Shown here: in pieces, positions 44,284-57,539 of the stretch | How the letters are laid out: each line of letters starts with the position of its first letter | Position numbering within the stretch: position 1 is the first letter of the stretch | NCBI GenBank assembly: GCA_964036045.1 | Contig: OZ038391.1 | Coordinates: forward strand, 40,558,685 to 40,622,684 | Reading direction: 5' to 3' | DNA: 64,000 nt | DNA from: Eutreptiella sp. 'Long Island Sound 2002' | Taxonomy: Eukaryota; Euglenozoa; Euglenophyceae; Eutreptiales; Eutreptiaceae | Translations under genes and position numbers: made by a program | Notes under the pieces: generated by a model | Seen by the model: the letters and a program-made list of their open reading frames with translations, nothing else | Databases searched by the model: none | What the model was told of the DNA's origin: nothing

Positions 44284-45395
44284 AGCTGTGCTTCTAATGT
44301 CCTCTCCTTCCCTCATGCCACTGTGCCATGCATGGCATGGCTATTACATTGTGTACAAGACGTGTAGAGTACATGACTTATAGAGCATATATGTCATGGG
44401 ACACACCAGCACACTTAGAATGATTGTGCTTGTAGGCACGGTCATCAATAGTGCAAAGCCATACACTTTCAGCGAGGTACACGCTTACGTCCATAAGCTG
44501 TCTCAGTGCTTTAAGTACCTTTACGACAGGTGTATGGGAGCATTGAGTAACTGTCACCATGTTGCTCCGTGCAAGTGTGCTAGGGAGACAGTGCATAGTT
44601 TTACAAAGCAGGAGATTGCCACGTTTTACCAAAAAAAAAATTCCTTAATTTTGAAAATCAAGCATTGCATTGTTTTACAAACGGGAATACTGCAACCTTT
44701 TGTAAGAAAAAAACATTGCACGGTTTTAAAAAAACAAACACCTTGCAGGCTTTACAAAATGGGAGACATTCTCCTTTTGCAAGAAAAAAAAGAGTACAAA
44801 GGTTTGGAAAAAAAATAAACCTTGCATGGTTTTCCAAAACAGAAGAATGCAACCTTTTGCCCGAAAAACAAACATTGCATGGTTTTACAAAAAAATAAAC
44901 ATTGCATGGTTTTACAAAAAATTAAACGTTGTATGGTTTTACGAAACAGAAGACTGCACCCACCTGCATGAAAACAAATTACAAGGTTTTCAAAAAAAAT
45001 AAACCTCTGCATGGTTGTACAAAACAGGGCACATCAACCTTTTGCAATCGAAGGAAATAGTACATGGTTCCAAAAAACAAATACAAACGTTGCATGCTTT
45101 TACAAAACACAAGTCATAAACTTTTGGTACGAAAAAAACACATCGCACGGTTTTAAGAGACATAACCCTGTGCATGGTTTTACAAAAAGAAAAGAGAACA
45201 ACCGTTTACGAGAAACAGAAACATTACACGCTTGTAAAGGAAAACAGGTGACACAAGCTTTTTAGGGTTTTTAGTGTTTGAGGGTGTGCCCTCTTTATCC
45301 CCGGGGGTGCCCTTTTTATCCCCAAGGGTTGTCGTATTCATCCCCACCCTGCCCTGATAATCCCCAGGGTGGGGCTGAACTGGTCAGCGGGGATG
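44284..45395 (+). repeat. 3' noncoding repeats of pogo 2
   Basis: From 44630 to 45250 a motif of about 30 bp, roughly ACATTGCATGGTTTTACAAA, recurs more than ten times with much variation. From 45285 to 45370 a second motif (CCCTTTTTATCCCC-like) recurs about five times close to the TIR. Subterminal repeats of this kind may be transposase binding sites; this is inference. Confidence 0.55.
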
Positions 45396-45412
45396 AACCG
45401 GTCCCTTTACCT
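45396..45412 (-). repeat. Right TIR of pogo 2
   Basis: Minus-strand AGGTAAAGGGACCGGTT, one mismatch to the left TIR. TA follows at 45413-45414. Confidence 0.8.
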
Positions 45413-45414
45413 TA

Positions 45415-45590
45415 GCTGCTGTGGCTTCCTCGGGTGCCATTTGGTTCTCTTCTCTCTCCTTGCTTTTGTCTTTGCTTGCTTACGGATGTACTCTTGCTCA
45501 TGTGTCCAACGAGAGACCATACCACCGGTAATTCCAAATACGTCTGCTGTCTGCTCCACTGCGTTTGTGATACCCCCACGGCCGCCTAGG
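45415..45590 (-). pseudogene. Upstream half of an interrupted minus-strand frame with a helix-turn-helix
   Basis: Minus strand from about 45590 reads GGITNAVEQTADVFGITGGM, then VSRWTHEQEYIRKQAKTKARR. The pattern AVEQTADVFGITGGMVSRW fits a helix-turn-helix as found in transposase and CENP-B-type proteins, followed by a basic region. It is cut at 45414 by pogo 2 and may continue at 7604-7392. Start and full extent are unknown. Confidence 0.4.
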
Positions 45591-45851
45591 GGCGCGTGAC
45601 CTCACCGTGGTTTGGGGGTGAAACCAGGGGAGGCTTCCCCTAGGCTAACACGCAATCTCAAGGTGACCCGGTCCAGCCGCGGCGGCTGGGTCACGACATC
45701 GCGCCCTCCACTCCTCGCCGGCCACCGTGAAGGAGCCACGATGGTCCAGGGCGGGCTCGGTGTGCTAGGATGCTCCGGGTCTCCCTGTGGCCCAGCCTGC
45801 TCCACGGCTTGCGTCTTTTCTCTCTGTTCCCCAACCCATCTCACCGCGTGT

Positions 45852-45973
45852 CTCTGCACAGATGTATCATGGGATGGGGACCGAGTGCAAAGACATGGAG
45901 CCATCTAGGCCTCTGTGCACAGATGTATCATGGGATGGGGACCGAGTACAAGGACATGGGGCCATCTAGGCCT
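45852..45973. repeat. 61-bp tandem duplication
   Basis: Two units starting near GCACAGATGTATCATGGG (45856 and 45917), period 61, with a few differences. Confidence 0.75.
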
Positions 45974-48900
45974 GTGAAATGCGCATTCGGGCCAGGGGAA
46001 AGGGGGGATGGTGGAATAAGGGGAGGTCCCCAGCCCGGTGTGTGGCCTGGGAGCCAGATGGAGGCTCTCAGCATCCCCTCCCGGACATTCCTTTTGAGAT
46101 AGAAACATTGACGCCAATCTTCATAATCACGGAACGAGAAAGATACCATCTTTTGACAGCTATGAGGCCCTGTTGCGAGGCCTTGCATTCAAAAAAAGGG
46201 TAACTGGGCCAAATCACCTATATTTTTCAGGTTGCATTGTGTGGCCCCAAAATCATGGATGATGATTAGATTTTTTTGTGCTCAAATGTCCTTCAATGAT
46301 AGTAAATGCGGTACTCTTTTATGAATCAAACAAGTGTCAATACAAAAACCGCGTAATCTAGCCATTTTACCTACTACGTTTTCATTTGCATTTTTGTCTC
46401 GTCTTTTGGGAAGGATTATGCCACTTTTGGACACCAAAGAATAGGGTGTTGCTTGTTCTTAACATAAAACTACATGCGTGATCGTTTTTGTTGTGGTTCG
46501 TCAAATGTCTTTTTGCGTTCACTATTTATCTTCAAGATAGTCATGAGGTTCATTGATCAGTGCAATGGTTGTGGCACATTCTACACACCTTATTTGGTGC
46601 TGCATAGGGCCTCCATATGCTGCATGTGGGGTCGTACTTCATCGCAAATGCTCGGAATGCGTCCTTATTGTGACTTGCAACTCCAAGTGTACCCTGTTGA
46701 TTTCACAAGAAGACATAGCGAGCGATGCGTTAGCGTACCTCGACACTTCAGCATCCTTGGCAACACCTTGAGCCCCAGCACCTAGACGAAACAAAAAGGA
46801 AACTAAGAGACAATGGCCAAGCAATAAGAACCGGCATTTTGGCCTGTGGGTTTGTCTCACACAAGTGCCATTGTATGAAGTAATTGCATTACGGATCCCC
46901 TACACTTGTGTTAACGGCGGGTTACCGCCTCATCTTTCCAAAACTAGAGCCGCTGGTGGCACAAAAATGTGCAGGAATGCGCATAAAATTTGCACTTTGC
47001 CCTTGGGTCTATCATGCCTAAAGATGAAACACCTCACCTTAGCAAGTAGGACATCAATAATTTGTATGTGTCCTTGACCTATAGACCCCCTGCTGGGGAT
47101 CTCACATTCATTTTGTATTTGGGCGCATAATTTTGGCACGGCTGAAGGTTGTGCATCCTTTTGGAGAGTGCTATTTTTCTATGTCTTCTGCATCGATGAA
47201 TCTTTTATGTTGGTACTTAAAAACAACCAGGAGAGCAGTGATAAATACCTTGGTCGGTTGGCACTCAATGATGTCATTGATGAAATGGTACAACCAAATG
47301 AGGAAACAAAAACAGTTTTAGGGCATGCAATTGAGGTTGCGGTGAAAATTGATTCCGACAATCCGTATCACTTGGTGTACCATTACAAAAGAGCAATGGA
47401 CAAAACATTGTTCATTGACATTGCTATTGTATGGAATATTTTCGCCATTAAATATATTCAATCCCTCACGTGCGTGTGGTCACATATGTGGGTTGTTTCA
47501 CCATAAATGTTTCATCGAAATCATTGGTGGTATGTCTTTTTGTCATGTGATGCGAACAATACTATGGATGTTGCCAAATCCAACATGGAGAGTGATCCCT
47601 GTGGATAAAGAGTATATATGTACCGTGTGATGTTCGCAAACCCAACATAGCAAAGCATGAATATTGATGAGAGTCTTTCCAGCATATAGGTGATCATTGC
47701 TGATCATTGTTTCTCATTGTTGAACTATGCCAATAGTTTATTGTATATGGAACGGATGTACACACACAGGAACACAAAAAAAAACATGGAAGAAGAGATG
47801 AAAGCAAAACAATGACACACAAACATGCACACGATATGGTCCAAAATACGTTGACAGACCAGAGTGGAGCACATGTGCACCACAATGGTAAACAAGCATC
47901 GCCAATCATTAATGGCTTAAATCCTACCCATCCCAACCGCTATGACTAATTCAGAAAATTGTGTACAATGATGTTTTACTTCGCTTTTATTGTTGATCTC
48001 ATCTTTCCACATAATATTCACCATGCAGTCATTCGTTGATGATTCTGGACATATTTGATCTGTGAGATTGTCTTTGACCCTGCTTTTCGTCATTGCCGCT
48101 CCTGCATGCTGTCCTTTTCTTGATTGTTTTTGGCGTTTTTACACCCCTGTACTGTGTGGGTCACTGGAATCAAATGATTGTGGACCTTTGCAGTGGCCCA
48201 AATCACCACAGCACAGTGCAAAACTCGTTTCTGACAAAATTCAGATCTTGTACAGGCTCTGTACAGGATGTAGAATGCTGCGAAGAGCAAAACGAATGAT
48301 TGCAAAAAGCATGGCAAATGTACTTCAAACCGCACATATGTACCAGAAACCTCCCTACGCATTTCACAACCCCACCATAGATGCACCCCCAGCCCCCGAA
48401 AATATGAACCTGCCCAAACCAAAAATACCCAAAAAAGTCCACAACCCCCCCACCCCCCCCGACAGGCCCCCAAGATGAACAAACAGCCCCCCAAATTGTG
48501 CACAACCAAAGTACCCAAGAAAGCTCCACACAAAAAAGGTAACAGGTATAGAGACTGGGGTTGACAGGTACACAGCCTGGGTGTCTTTGGGTGCACCAAC
48601 AAGATTTTGTCATATACTGTAGACAAAAACATTGCACTCTGATCAACACAGTAAAAGCATCATGCCATGTGCATGCATCTAATGGAACCAATCATCTCGA
48701 ACCAAACAGTACAAATTGGGCGGAGTCAGGAGACACTGTACAAAGAATCTATCTATTTACATGCATGAAGCATCTCCGACAAATCTAAAATGAGGGAGCA
48801 GCAGCCAGAAAAAAGGACAAGATCCTCTCTATACCTTTACCTGGCGCTGCATGTGCAATATCTCACACCATTAAATTCAGTTGTGTTTACAGCAGCTGGA

Positions 48901-49475
48901 TCGAATGGACATCTGACCTGTTTTTGCCTCGCATGCTACTTCTGTTGGCCTTGCATGCCCTCCAGTGAGCATGTGTGCACACACTGGGGGGAAAGGCATG
49001 TGGGATTTCTTCCTCCCCCCTCTGCGCTGGACAAATTTTTCATGGCTCTGAAAGCATTACGTATGTGTACTGGCTTCCATGCAACAGCATTGCCCCTTTC
49101 CATGCCAGCAGAGCAGGTCACATGAGACCTTCGCTTTCATCATTACACAGGCTCCATTTCACTCAAACTACCAAGGGCACTCAGGCATGTTTGGTTTTAT
49201 TATTTTCTATCACCCCAATACATGCATTCCCCGGAGGTCACAACAGATTTTGCATGCCAACATCACATTGTGCTGCAAATGGCCGATCATTGAGAAATGC
49301 CCGTTTATGTGAAATCACATGTGACATCATCCCTCGGGTCTCAGAGTTCCATGGAAAAAGTGAACCAGGGCAGTACCAGCCTGAGCTGTTACTTGGCCCT
49401 TGAATCTCTGGAATCTGCCACCATGTCAGAGTCCTCGCCTTTCAGACTGTGTGGAGCCTCGTGAATCACAGCAGC

Positions 49476-49501
<26 letters not shown>
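49476..49501. repeat. (TG)n microsatellite
   Basis: About 13 uninterrupted TG units, then a GC-rich variant. Confidence 0.9.
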
Positions 49502-49509
<8 letters not shown>

Positions 49510-50326
49510 CATGTGTGCATCTGTGTGTGTTTTGCGCCTCCACATCAGAATGTGCTGCCCTTCAAACAAAGGTGGGCATCCTCTTTGCACCCTGGCCATG
49601 AAGCTGGCTGTAAGTAGCAGGAGACTTTGATAACGCACCTGCAAGATGGCAGAGACACAGACACATGTCAGCGGCAGCATTCAACTGGAATGCTTACGTG
49701 CAATGATGCTGTAGGTGGCCCATGGAAGAACTGGATTTGGAGCAGTTACTGAAGATAATTGAACAGCGTGAGGGCCCCTCCACCTACCCGGGGTACGCCC
49801 TCGGCCGTGGGGAGCCAGACCCACATGGCAGCACTGCTTGTGCCGAAGGCAGTCAAGGAGTGCGGGTCTGACCCTAGTTGTGCCACGTACTACCACCTTC
49901 CCGTGCCGGCAGGCAATCATGAAGCGGTTGGGTAGTTTGTCCTTGTGACGTGGAGGTTGCAAGCCCAGGCCTACATCTCCCCCAGCGGGCTCAGCGTCAG
50001 GCTCTCCAGCCTCCCTGCCAGGGCCTGGAGCACCAGCCACACACTTCCCCGCGCCACGTGCACCGACGCCGAACAACAGTGGAGCAAGCAGGTGTGCCAC
50101 AGCCCTACAGGGGCACATACACACAGGCACGGTGGCATCTGCCGACCGGGCGCCACCGCGGGGTCTAGGGGCGGTCAACAGTCCGGTAGGCCTTGTGACT
50201 GGACACCCGGGTACGGCCACCCAGTTGGGTCCCGCAGGGAAGGCGGCGCGGACCTTGGGTTGGCGACCAGGAGAGGCCTTTACCCAACCCAACCCAGCGC
50301 CCCCACGGTATCATAAAATCCCCCTG

Positions 50327-50327
<1 letters not shown>

Positions 50328-50363
<36 letters not shown>
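50328..50363. repeat. (CA)n microsatellite
   Basis: About 18 CA units, just left of the T-poor repeat domain. Confidence 0.9.
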
Positions 50364-50365
<2 letters not shown>

Positions 50366-50483
50366 CCAACCCTTACTTAATTTGACGAAGCATGGCACCA
50401 AAACATGTAAAAAAAAACAGTACGATATGTTGCTAACAATGCAGACAGACAGGGTGCAGCGCAAGCATAACAACATCATGTGA

Positions 50484-51040
50484 TTAAGATGTACACGTCA
50501 CCAAAAAAAAACTGACACAGGGTTCAAAATAACACAACCAACGCCAAAACGACACCACCAGCACGAACGCCCGACAAAATGCAGCACATCGCAACAACCA
50601 ACACCACTCCATCAAAACTAGCACCGCAACAACGCGCCCAGCACAGAAGCGGTGCACCCAGCACACACACAGCACAACAAGCACCAAAACAGCGCAACCA
50701 ACGCCAAAAAAGCCACAAACAGCACCGAAACCGCGCGACCAGCAGCAACACAACAAAGCCAGCACCAAAACAGCACAACCAACACCAAGACGGCACCCCA
50801 AGCACCAACACGGCAAAACCAGCACCCAGACCACACAACCGGCGCCAAAACAACACAACCAGCAGCACCACACGACAGCGAGCACCAACACAAGAAAACC
50901 AGCAGCACATTGACACAACCAACGCCATGACAACACGGCCGACACTGGAACAACGAGCCCAATACCACAACGATAGGACCAGCACCCCACAACGCAACCG
51001 CCACCAAAAGAGCACAACGAGCACCGAAACAGCAACCCCA
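50484..51040. repeat. Degenerate A/C-rich repeats, left edge of the satellite domain
   Basis: Loose repeats of words such as GCACCAAAACAGCACAACCA, with a spacing of about 20-30 bp. T is rare on this strand. Long open frames on both strands follow from the composition. Confidence 0.6.
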
Positions 51041-51790
51041 CCACAAAAAAGGAAAAAAGCGCCAAGGCCCGCAGCACCTGGGGCCGGTATTCAGGGCCGG
51101 AAAGACGAGAAAGCAAGAGCCAAGGGGGGGGCAAGGGCAAGCAGAAAAAAAGGAGGACCAAAGAAAAGGGGAAAACCGCTGAGCGCCGAGGCCCAAGGCA
51201 CCCACGGCCGAAACCACAAAAAAGCAAGAGCCAGAGGAGGGCACGCAAAGGCAAACGGGGGGAAAAAAGGCAAAAGCAAAAGTGGGGGGGGGGGAGGAAA
51301 AAAGCACCAAGGCCCATGGGACCCAGGGCCGAAACGACAAGGAAGCAAGAGCCAAGGGAGGCGCGCAAGAGCAAACGGAAAAAAGGAGAAGCAAGAAAAG
51401 GCAAAAAAAGCCGGGCGCCGAGGCCTAGGGCACAAGGGGCCGGAACCACAAGAAAGCGAGAGCCAAAGGGGGGCGCGCAAAGGCGGACCAAAAAAAGGTA
51501 AACAAAGGAAAAAGCCGGGGGAAGGGCACAAAGGGGAAAAATGCCAATGCCCGCGGTAGCTGAGGCCGGAAACACGAGAAAGCAAGAGCCAAGGGGGGCA
51601 CGCAGGGGCAACCGGAAAAAAGAGGACAAAAGAAAAGGGGAAAGCCGCCGAGCGCTGAGGCCCAAGGCAAGAAACACAAAACAGCAAGAGCCAAAGGGGG
51701 GCGTGCAAAGGCGGGCGGAAAAAAGACCAACAAAAGCAAGAGTGTGTGTGGGGCGGGGGGGGGGGGGGGGGCGGGCGAAGGGACAAAAGC
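51041..51790. repeat. Diverged tandem repeat, period about 100-126 bp
   Basis: The block start GCAAGAGCCAAGGGGGG recurs near 51113, 51233, 51345, 51456, 51582 and 51683, each followed by an A-rich segment and a GCCGAGGCCCAAGGC-like segment. Six diverged copies, poor in T. A G-run sits at 51755-51770. Confidence 0.7.
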
Positions 51791-52535
51791 ACAAAGGCCG
51801 GAAGCACCACAAAGGAAGAGCCAAGAGCAGCCAAGGACCCAAGAGCCAGGAACGGCCAAGAACCACAAAGCCAAGAAAGGCCAGGAACCCAAGTGCCAGG
51901 TTGTGGCCCACGGCCCAAGAGTAGGCAAGGACACAAGAGCCACGGGAGGCCAAGGAACACAGAGCCACGAAAGGCCAAGAACCAAAGAGCCAAGCAAGGC
52001 GAGGAACCCAAGTGCCATGAATGGCCAACGGTCCAAGAGCAAGTGAGGACACAAGAGCCACGGGAGGCCAAGGAACAATTAAGGCCCAGGACCCAAGAGC
52101 TAGGCATGGCCAAGGACCTGAAGAACAAGGGGCCACGAGCCAGGAACGGCCGGAGCCCCAAGAACCAAGAGCAGACAAGGGCCTGAAAGCTAGGAAAGCC
52201 AGGGTGCCAAGAGGCGGGGACGGCCAAGGACCCAAGAACCAAGAGCAGCCAAAGACCCAAGAGCGACGAACGGCCAAGAACTAGAGAGCAAAGAAAGAGC
52301 AGGGCCCCGAGCGGCACAACCGGCCAAGGGCCCAAGAGCCAAGAGCAGCCAGGGACCCAACAACCACGAGAGGCCAAGGACTGGAGAGCTAGGATAGGCC
52401 CAGGTCCTGGGAGCCAAAAACGGCCAAGGACCCAAAGAACAAGGGGCCCAAGGCTGGCAACGCCCACAGCCCCAGGAGCCAAAAGCAGCCAAGAACCAAG
52501 AGCCAAGAAAGACCAAGGCCCCAAGAGCCAAAAGA
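51791..52535. repeat. Transition zone: diverged 25-bp-like units
   Basis: Units such as CCAAGGACCCAAGAGCC and GGCCAAGGAACC recur with irregular spacing and become regular toward 52535. Confidence 0.7.
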
Positions 52536-55500
52536 GGCCAAGGACCCAAGAGCCAAGAGCAACCAAGGACCCAAGAGCCAAGAGCAACCAAGGACCCAAG
52601 AACCAAGAGCAACCAAGGACCCAAGAACCAAGAGCAACCAAGGACCCAAGAACCAAGAGCAACCAAGGACCCAAGAGCCAAGAGGAACCAAGGACCCAAG
52701 AACCAAGAGCAACCAAGGACCCAGGAGCCAAGAGCAACCAAGGACCCAAGAACCAAGAGCAACCAAGGACCCAAGAACAAGGACCCAAGAACCAAGAGCA
52801 ACCAAGGACCCAAGAACCAAGAGCAACCAAGGACCCAAGAACCAAGAGCAACCAAGGACCCAAGAGCCAAGAGCAACCAAGGACCCAAGAACCAAGAGCA
52901 ACCAAGGACCCAAGAACCAAGAGCAACCAAGGACCCAAGAACCAAGAGCAACCAAGGACCCAAAAACCAAGATCAACCAAGGACCCAAGAACCAAGAGCA
53001 ACCAAGGACCCAAGAACCAAGAGCAACCAAGGACCCCCGAACCAAGAGCAACCAAGGACCCAAGAACCAAGAGCAACCAAGGACCCAAGAACCAAGAGCA
53101 ACCAAGGACCCAAGAACCAAGAGCAACCAAGGACCCAAGAACCAAGAGCAACCAAGGACCCAAGAACCAAGAGCAACCAACGACCCAAGAGCCAAGAGCA
53201 ACCAAGGACCCAAGAACCAAGAGCAACCAAGGACCCCCAAGAAACAAGAGCAACCAAGGACCCAAGAACCAAGAGCAACCAAGGACCCAAGAACCAAGAG
53301 CAACCAAGGACCCAAGAACCAAGAGCAACCAAGGACCCAAGAACCAAGAGCAACCAAGGACCCAAGAACCAAGAGCAACCAAGGACCCAAGAACCAAGAG
53401 CAACCAAGGACCCAGGAACCAAGAGCAACCAAGGACCCAAGAACCAAGAGCAACCAAGGACCCAGGAGCCAAGAGCAACCAAGGACCCAAGAACCAAGAG
53501 CAACCAAGGACCCAAGAACAAGAATCCAAGAACCAAGAGCAACCAAGGACCCAAGAACCAAGAGCAACCAAGGACCCAAGAACCAAGAGCAACCAAGGAC
53601 CCAAGAACCAAGAGCAACCAAGGACCCAAGAACCAAGAGCAACCAAGGACCCAAGAACCAAGAGCAACCAAGGACCCAAGAGCCAAGAGCAACCAAGGAC
53701 CCAAGAACCAAGAGCAACCAACGACCCAAGAGCCAAGAGCAACCGAGGACCCAAGAACCAAGAGCAACCAAGGACCCACAAGAAACAAGAGCAACCAAGG
53801 ACCCAAGAACCAAGAGCAACCAAGGACCCAAGAACCAAGAGCAACCAAGGACCCAAGAACCAAGAGCAACCAAGGACCCAAGAACCAAGAGCAACCAAGG
53901 ACCCACAAGAACCAAGAGCAACCAGAGACCCAAGAACCAAGAGCAACCAAGGACCCAAGAACCAAGAGCAACCAAGGACCCAAGAACCAAGAGCAACCAA
54001 GGACCCAAGAACCAAGAGCAACCAAGGACCCAAGAACCAAGAGCAACCAAGGACCCAAGATCCAAGAGCAACCAAGGACCCAAGAACCAAGAGCAACCAA
54101 GGACCCAAGAACCAAGAGCAACCAAGGACCCAAGAACCAAGAGCAACCAAGGACCCAAGAACCAAGAGCAACCAAGGACCCAAGAACCAAGAGCAACCAA
54201 GGACCCAAGAGCCAAGAGCAACCAAGGACCCAAGAACCAAGAGCAACCAAGGACCCAAGAACCAAGAGCAACCAAGGACCCAAGAACCAAGAGCAACCAA
54301 AAACCCAAGAACCAAGAGCAACCAAGGACCCAATAACCAAGAGCAACCAAGGACCCAAGAACCAAGAGCAACCAAGGACCCAAGAGCCAAGAGCAACCAA
54401 GGACCCAAGAACCAAGAGCAACCAAGGACCCAATAACCAAGAGCAACCAAGGACCCAATAACCAAGAGCAACCAAGGACCCAAGAACCAAGAGCAACCAA
54501 GGACCCAAGAACCAAGAGCAACCAAGGACCCAAGAGCCAAGAGCAACCAAGGACCCAAGAACCAAGAGCAACCAACGACCCAAGAACCAAGAGCAACCAA
54601 GGACCTAAGAACCAAGAGCAACCAAGGACCCAAGAGCCAAGAGCAACCAAGGACCCAATAACCAAGAGCAACCAAGGACCCAAGAACCAAGAGCAACCAA
54701 GGACCCAAGAACCAAGAGCAACCAAGGACCTAAGAACCAAGAGCAACCAAGGACCCAAGAACCAAGAGCAACCAAGGACCCAAGAGCCAAGAGCAACCAA
54801 GGACCCAAGAACCAAGAGCAACCAAGGACCCAAGAACCAAGATCAACCAAGGACCCAAGAACCAAGAGCAACCAAGGACCCAAGAACCAAGAGCAACCAA
54901 GGACCCAAGAACCAAGAGCAACCAAGGACCCAAGAACCAAGAGCAACCAAGGACCCAAGAACCAAGAGCAACCAAGGACCTAAGAACCAAGAGCAACCAA
55001 GGACCCAAGAACCAAGAGCAACCAAGGACCCAAGAACCAAGAGCAACCAAGGACCCAAGAACCAAGAGCAACCAAGGACCCAAGAGCCAAGATCAACCAA
55101 GGACCCAAGAACCAAGAGCAACCAAGGACCCAAGAACCAAGAGCAACCAAGGACCCAATAACCAAGAGCAACCAAGGACCCAAGAACCAAGAGCAACCAA
55201 GGACCCAAGAACCAAGAGCAACCAAGGACCTAAGAACCAAGAGCAACCAAGGACCCAAGAACCAAGAGCAACCAAGGACCCAAGAACCAAGAGCAACCAA
55301 GGACCCAAGAACCAAGAGCAACCAAGGACCCAAGAACCAAGATCAACCAAGGACCCAAGAACCAAGAGCAACCAAGGACCCAAGAACCAAGAGCAACCAA
55401 GGACCCAAGAACCAAGAGCAACCAAGGACCCAAGAGCCAAGAGCAACCAAGGACCAAAGAACCAAGAGCAACCAACGACTCAACAGCCAAGAGCAACCAA

Positions 55501-57539
55501 GGACCCAAGAACCAAGAGCAACCAAGGACCCAAGAGCCAAGAGCAACCAAGGACCCAAGAACCAAGAGCAACCAAGGACCCAAGAACCAAGAGCAACCAA
55601 GGACCCAAGAACAAGGACCCAAGAACCAAGAGCAACCAAGGACCCAAGAACCAAGAGCAACCAAGGACCCAAGAACCAAGAGCAACCAAGGACCCAAGAA
55701 CCAAGAGCAACCCAGGACCCAAAAAGCGAGAACAACCAAGGACCCAAGAACAAAGAGCAACCAAGGACCCAAGAGCCAAGAGCAACCAACGACCCAAGAG
55801 GGAAGAGCAACCGAGGACCCAAGAACCAAGAGCAACCAAGGACCCAAGAACCAAGAGCAACCAAGGACCCAAGAACCAAGAGCAACCAAGGACCCAAGAA
55901 CCAAGAGCAACCAAAGACCCAAGAACCAAGAGCAACCAAGGACCCAAGATCCAAGAGCAACCAAGGACCCAAGAACCAAGAGCAACCAAGGACCCAAGAA
56001 CCAAGAGCAACCAAGGACCCAAGAACCAAGAGCAACCAAGGACCCAAGAACCAAGAGCAACCAAGGACCCAAGAACCAAGAGCAACCAAGGACCCAAGAG
56101 CCAAGAGCAACCAAGGACCCAAGAACCAAGAGCAACCAAGGACCCAAGAACCAAGAGCAACCAAGGACCCAAGAACCAAGAGCAACCAAGGACCCAAGAA
56201 CCAAGAGCAACCAAGGACCCAATAACCAAGAGCAACCAAGGACCCAAGAACCAAGAGCAACCAAGGAGCCAAGAGCCAAGAGCAACCAAGGACCCAAGAA
56301 CCAAGAGCAACCAAGGACCCAATAACCAAGAGCAACCAAGGACCAAATAACCAAGAGCAACCAAGGACCCAAGAACCAAGAGCAACCAAGGACCCAAGAA
56401 CCAAGAGCAACCAAGGACCCAAGAACCAAGAGCAACCAAGGACCCAAGAACCAAGAGCAACCAAGGACCCAAGAACCAAGAGCAACCAAGGACCTAAGAA
56501 CCAAGAGCAACCAAGGACCCAAGAACCAAGAGCAACCAGAGACCCAAGAACCAAGAGCAACCAAGGACCCAAGAACCAAGAGCAACCAAGGACCCAAGAA
56601 CCAAGAGCAACCAACGACCCAAGAGCCAAGAGCAACCAAGGACCCAAGAACCAAGAGCAACCAAGGACCCAAGAACCAAGAGCAACCAAGGACCCAAGAA
56701 CCAAGAGCAACCAGAGACCCAAGAACCAAGAGCAACCAAGGACCCAAGAACCAAGAGCAACCAAGGACCCAAGAGCCAAGAGCAACCAAGGACCCAAGAA
56801 CCAGGAGCGACCAAGGACCCAAGAACCAAGAGCAACCAACGACCCAGGAGCAAAGAGCAACCAAGGACCCAAGAACCAAGAGCAACCAAGGACCCAAGAA
56901 CCAAGAGGAACCAAGGACCCAAGAGCCAAGAGCAACCAAGGACCCAAGAACCAAGAGCAACCAAGGACCCAAGAGCCAAGAGCAACCAAGGACCCAGGAG
57001 CCAAGAGCAACCAAGAACCCAAGAACCAAGAGCAACCAAGGACCCAAGAGCCAAGAGCAACCAAGGACCCAAGAACCAAGAGCAACCAAGGACCCAAGAG
57101 CCAAGAGCAACCAAGGACCCAAGAACCAAGAGCAAGCAAGGACCCAAGAACCAAGAGGAACCAAGGACCCAAGAACCAAGAGCAACCAAGGACCCAAGAA
57201 CCAAGAGCAACCAAGGACCCAAGAACCAAGAGCAACCAAGGACCCAAGAGCCAAGAGCAAACAAGGACCCAAGAACCAAGAGCAACCAAGGACCCAAGAA
57301 CCAAGAGCAACCAACGACCCACGAGCAAAGAGCAACCAAGGACCCAAGAACCAAGAGCAACCAAGGACCCAAGAACCAAGGAGAACCAAGGACCCAAGAA
57401 CCAAGAGCAACCAAGGACCCAAGAACCAAGAGCAACCAAGGACCCAAGAACCAAGAGCAACCAAGGACCCAAGAACCAAGAGGAACCAACGACCCAAGAA
57501 CCAAGAGCAACCAAGGACCCAAGAACCAAGAGCAACTAA

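Larger units (their letters stand above)
7605..45414 (+). mobile_element. pogo-like DNA transposon 2, split by a 34-kb nested insertion
   Basis: The outer boundaries are TA at 7605-7606 followed by AGGTAAAGGGACCAGTT, and the inverted copy (16 of 17 bases) ending at 45412 followed by TA at 45413-45414. The transposase gene begins near 7898, is cut at 8981 by LTR element D, and resumes at 43423 after D and its CAACC duplication. Without the insertion the transposon would be about 3.4 kb. It belongs to the same family as pogo 1. Confidence 0.8.
45591..50480. other. Long interval without a supported gene
   Basis: 45600-46000 and 49700-50300 are G/C-rich; 46100-48700 is A/T-rich. A 112-codon frame at 47168-47506 and others of similar size show no recognisable domain. 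The interval contains the 61-bp duplication and two dinucleotide repeats listed separately. Confidence 0.45.

Noticed and set aside
47168-47506. A 112-codon + strand frame in A/T-rich sequence
   Set aside because: No start context, domain or exon partner could be recognised; it may be a chance frame or a decayed fragment.
50579-51559. A 326-codon + strand frame rich in Gln, Lys and Pro
   Set aside because: It lies in T-poor degenerate repeats and shows no domain; openness follows from composition.
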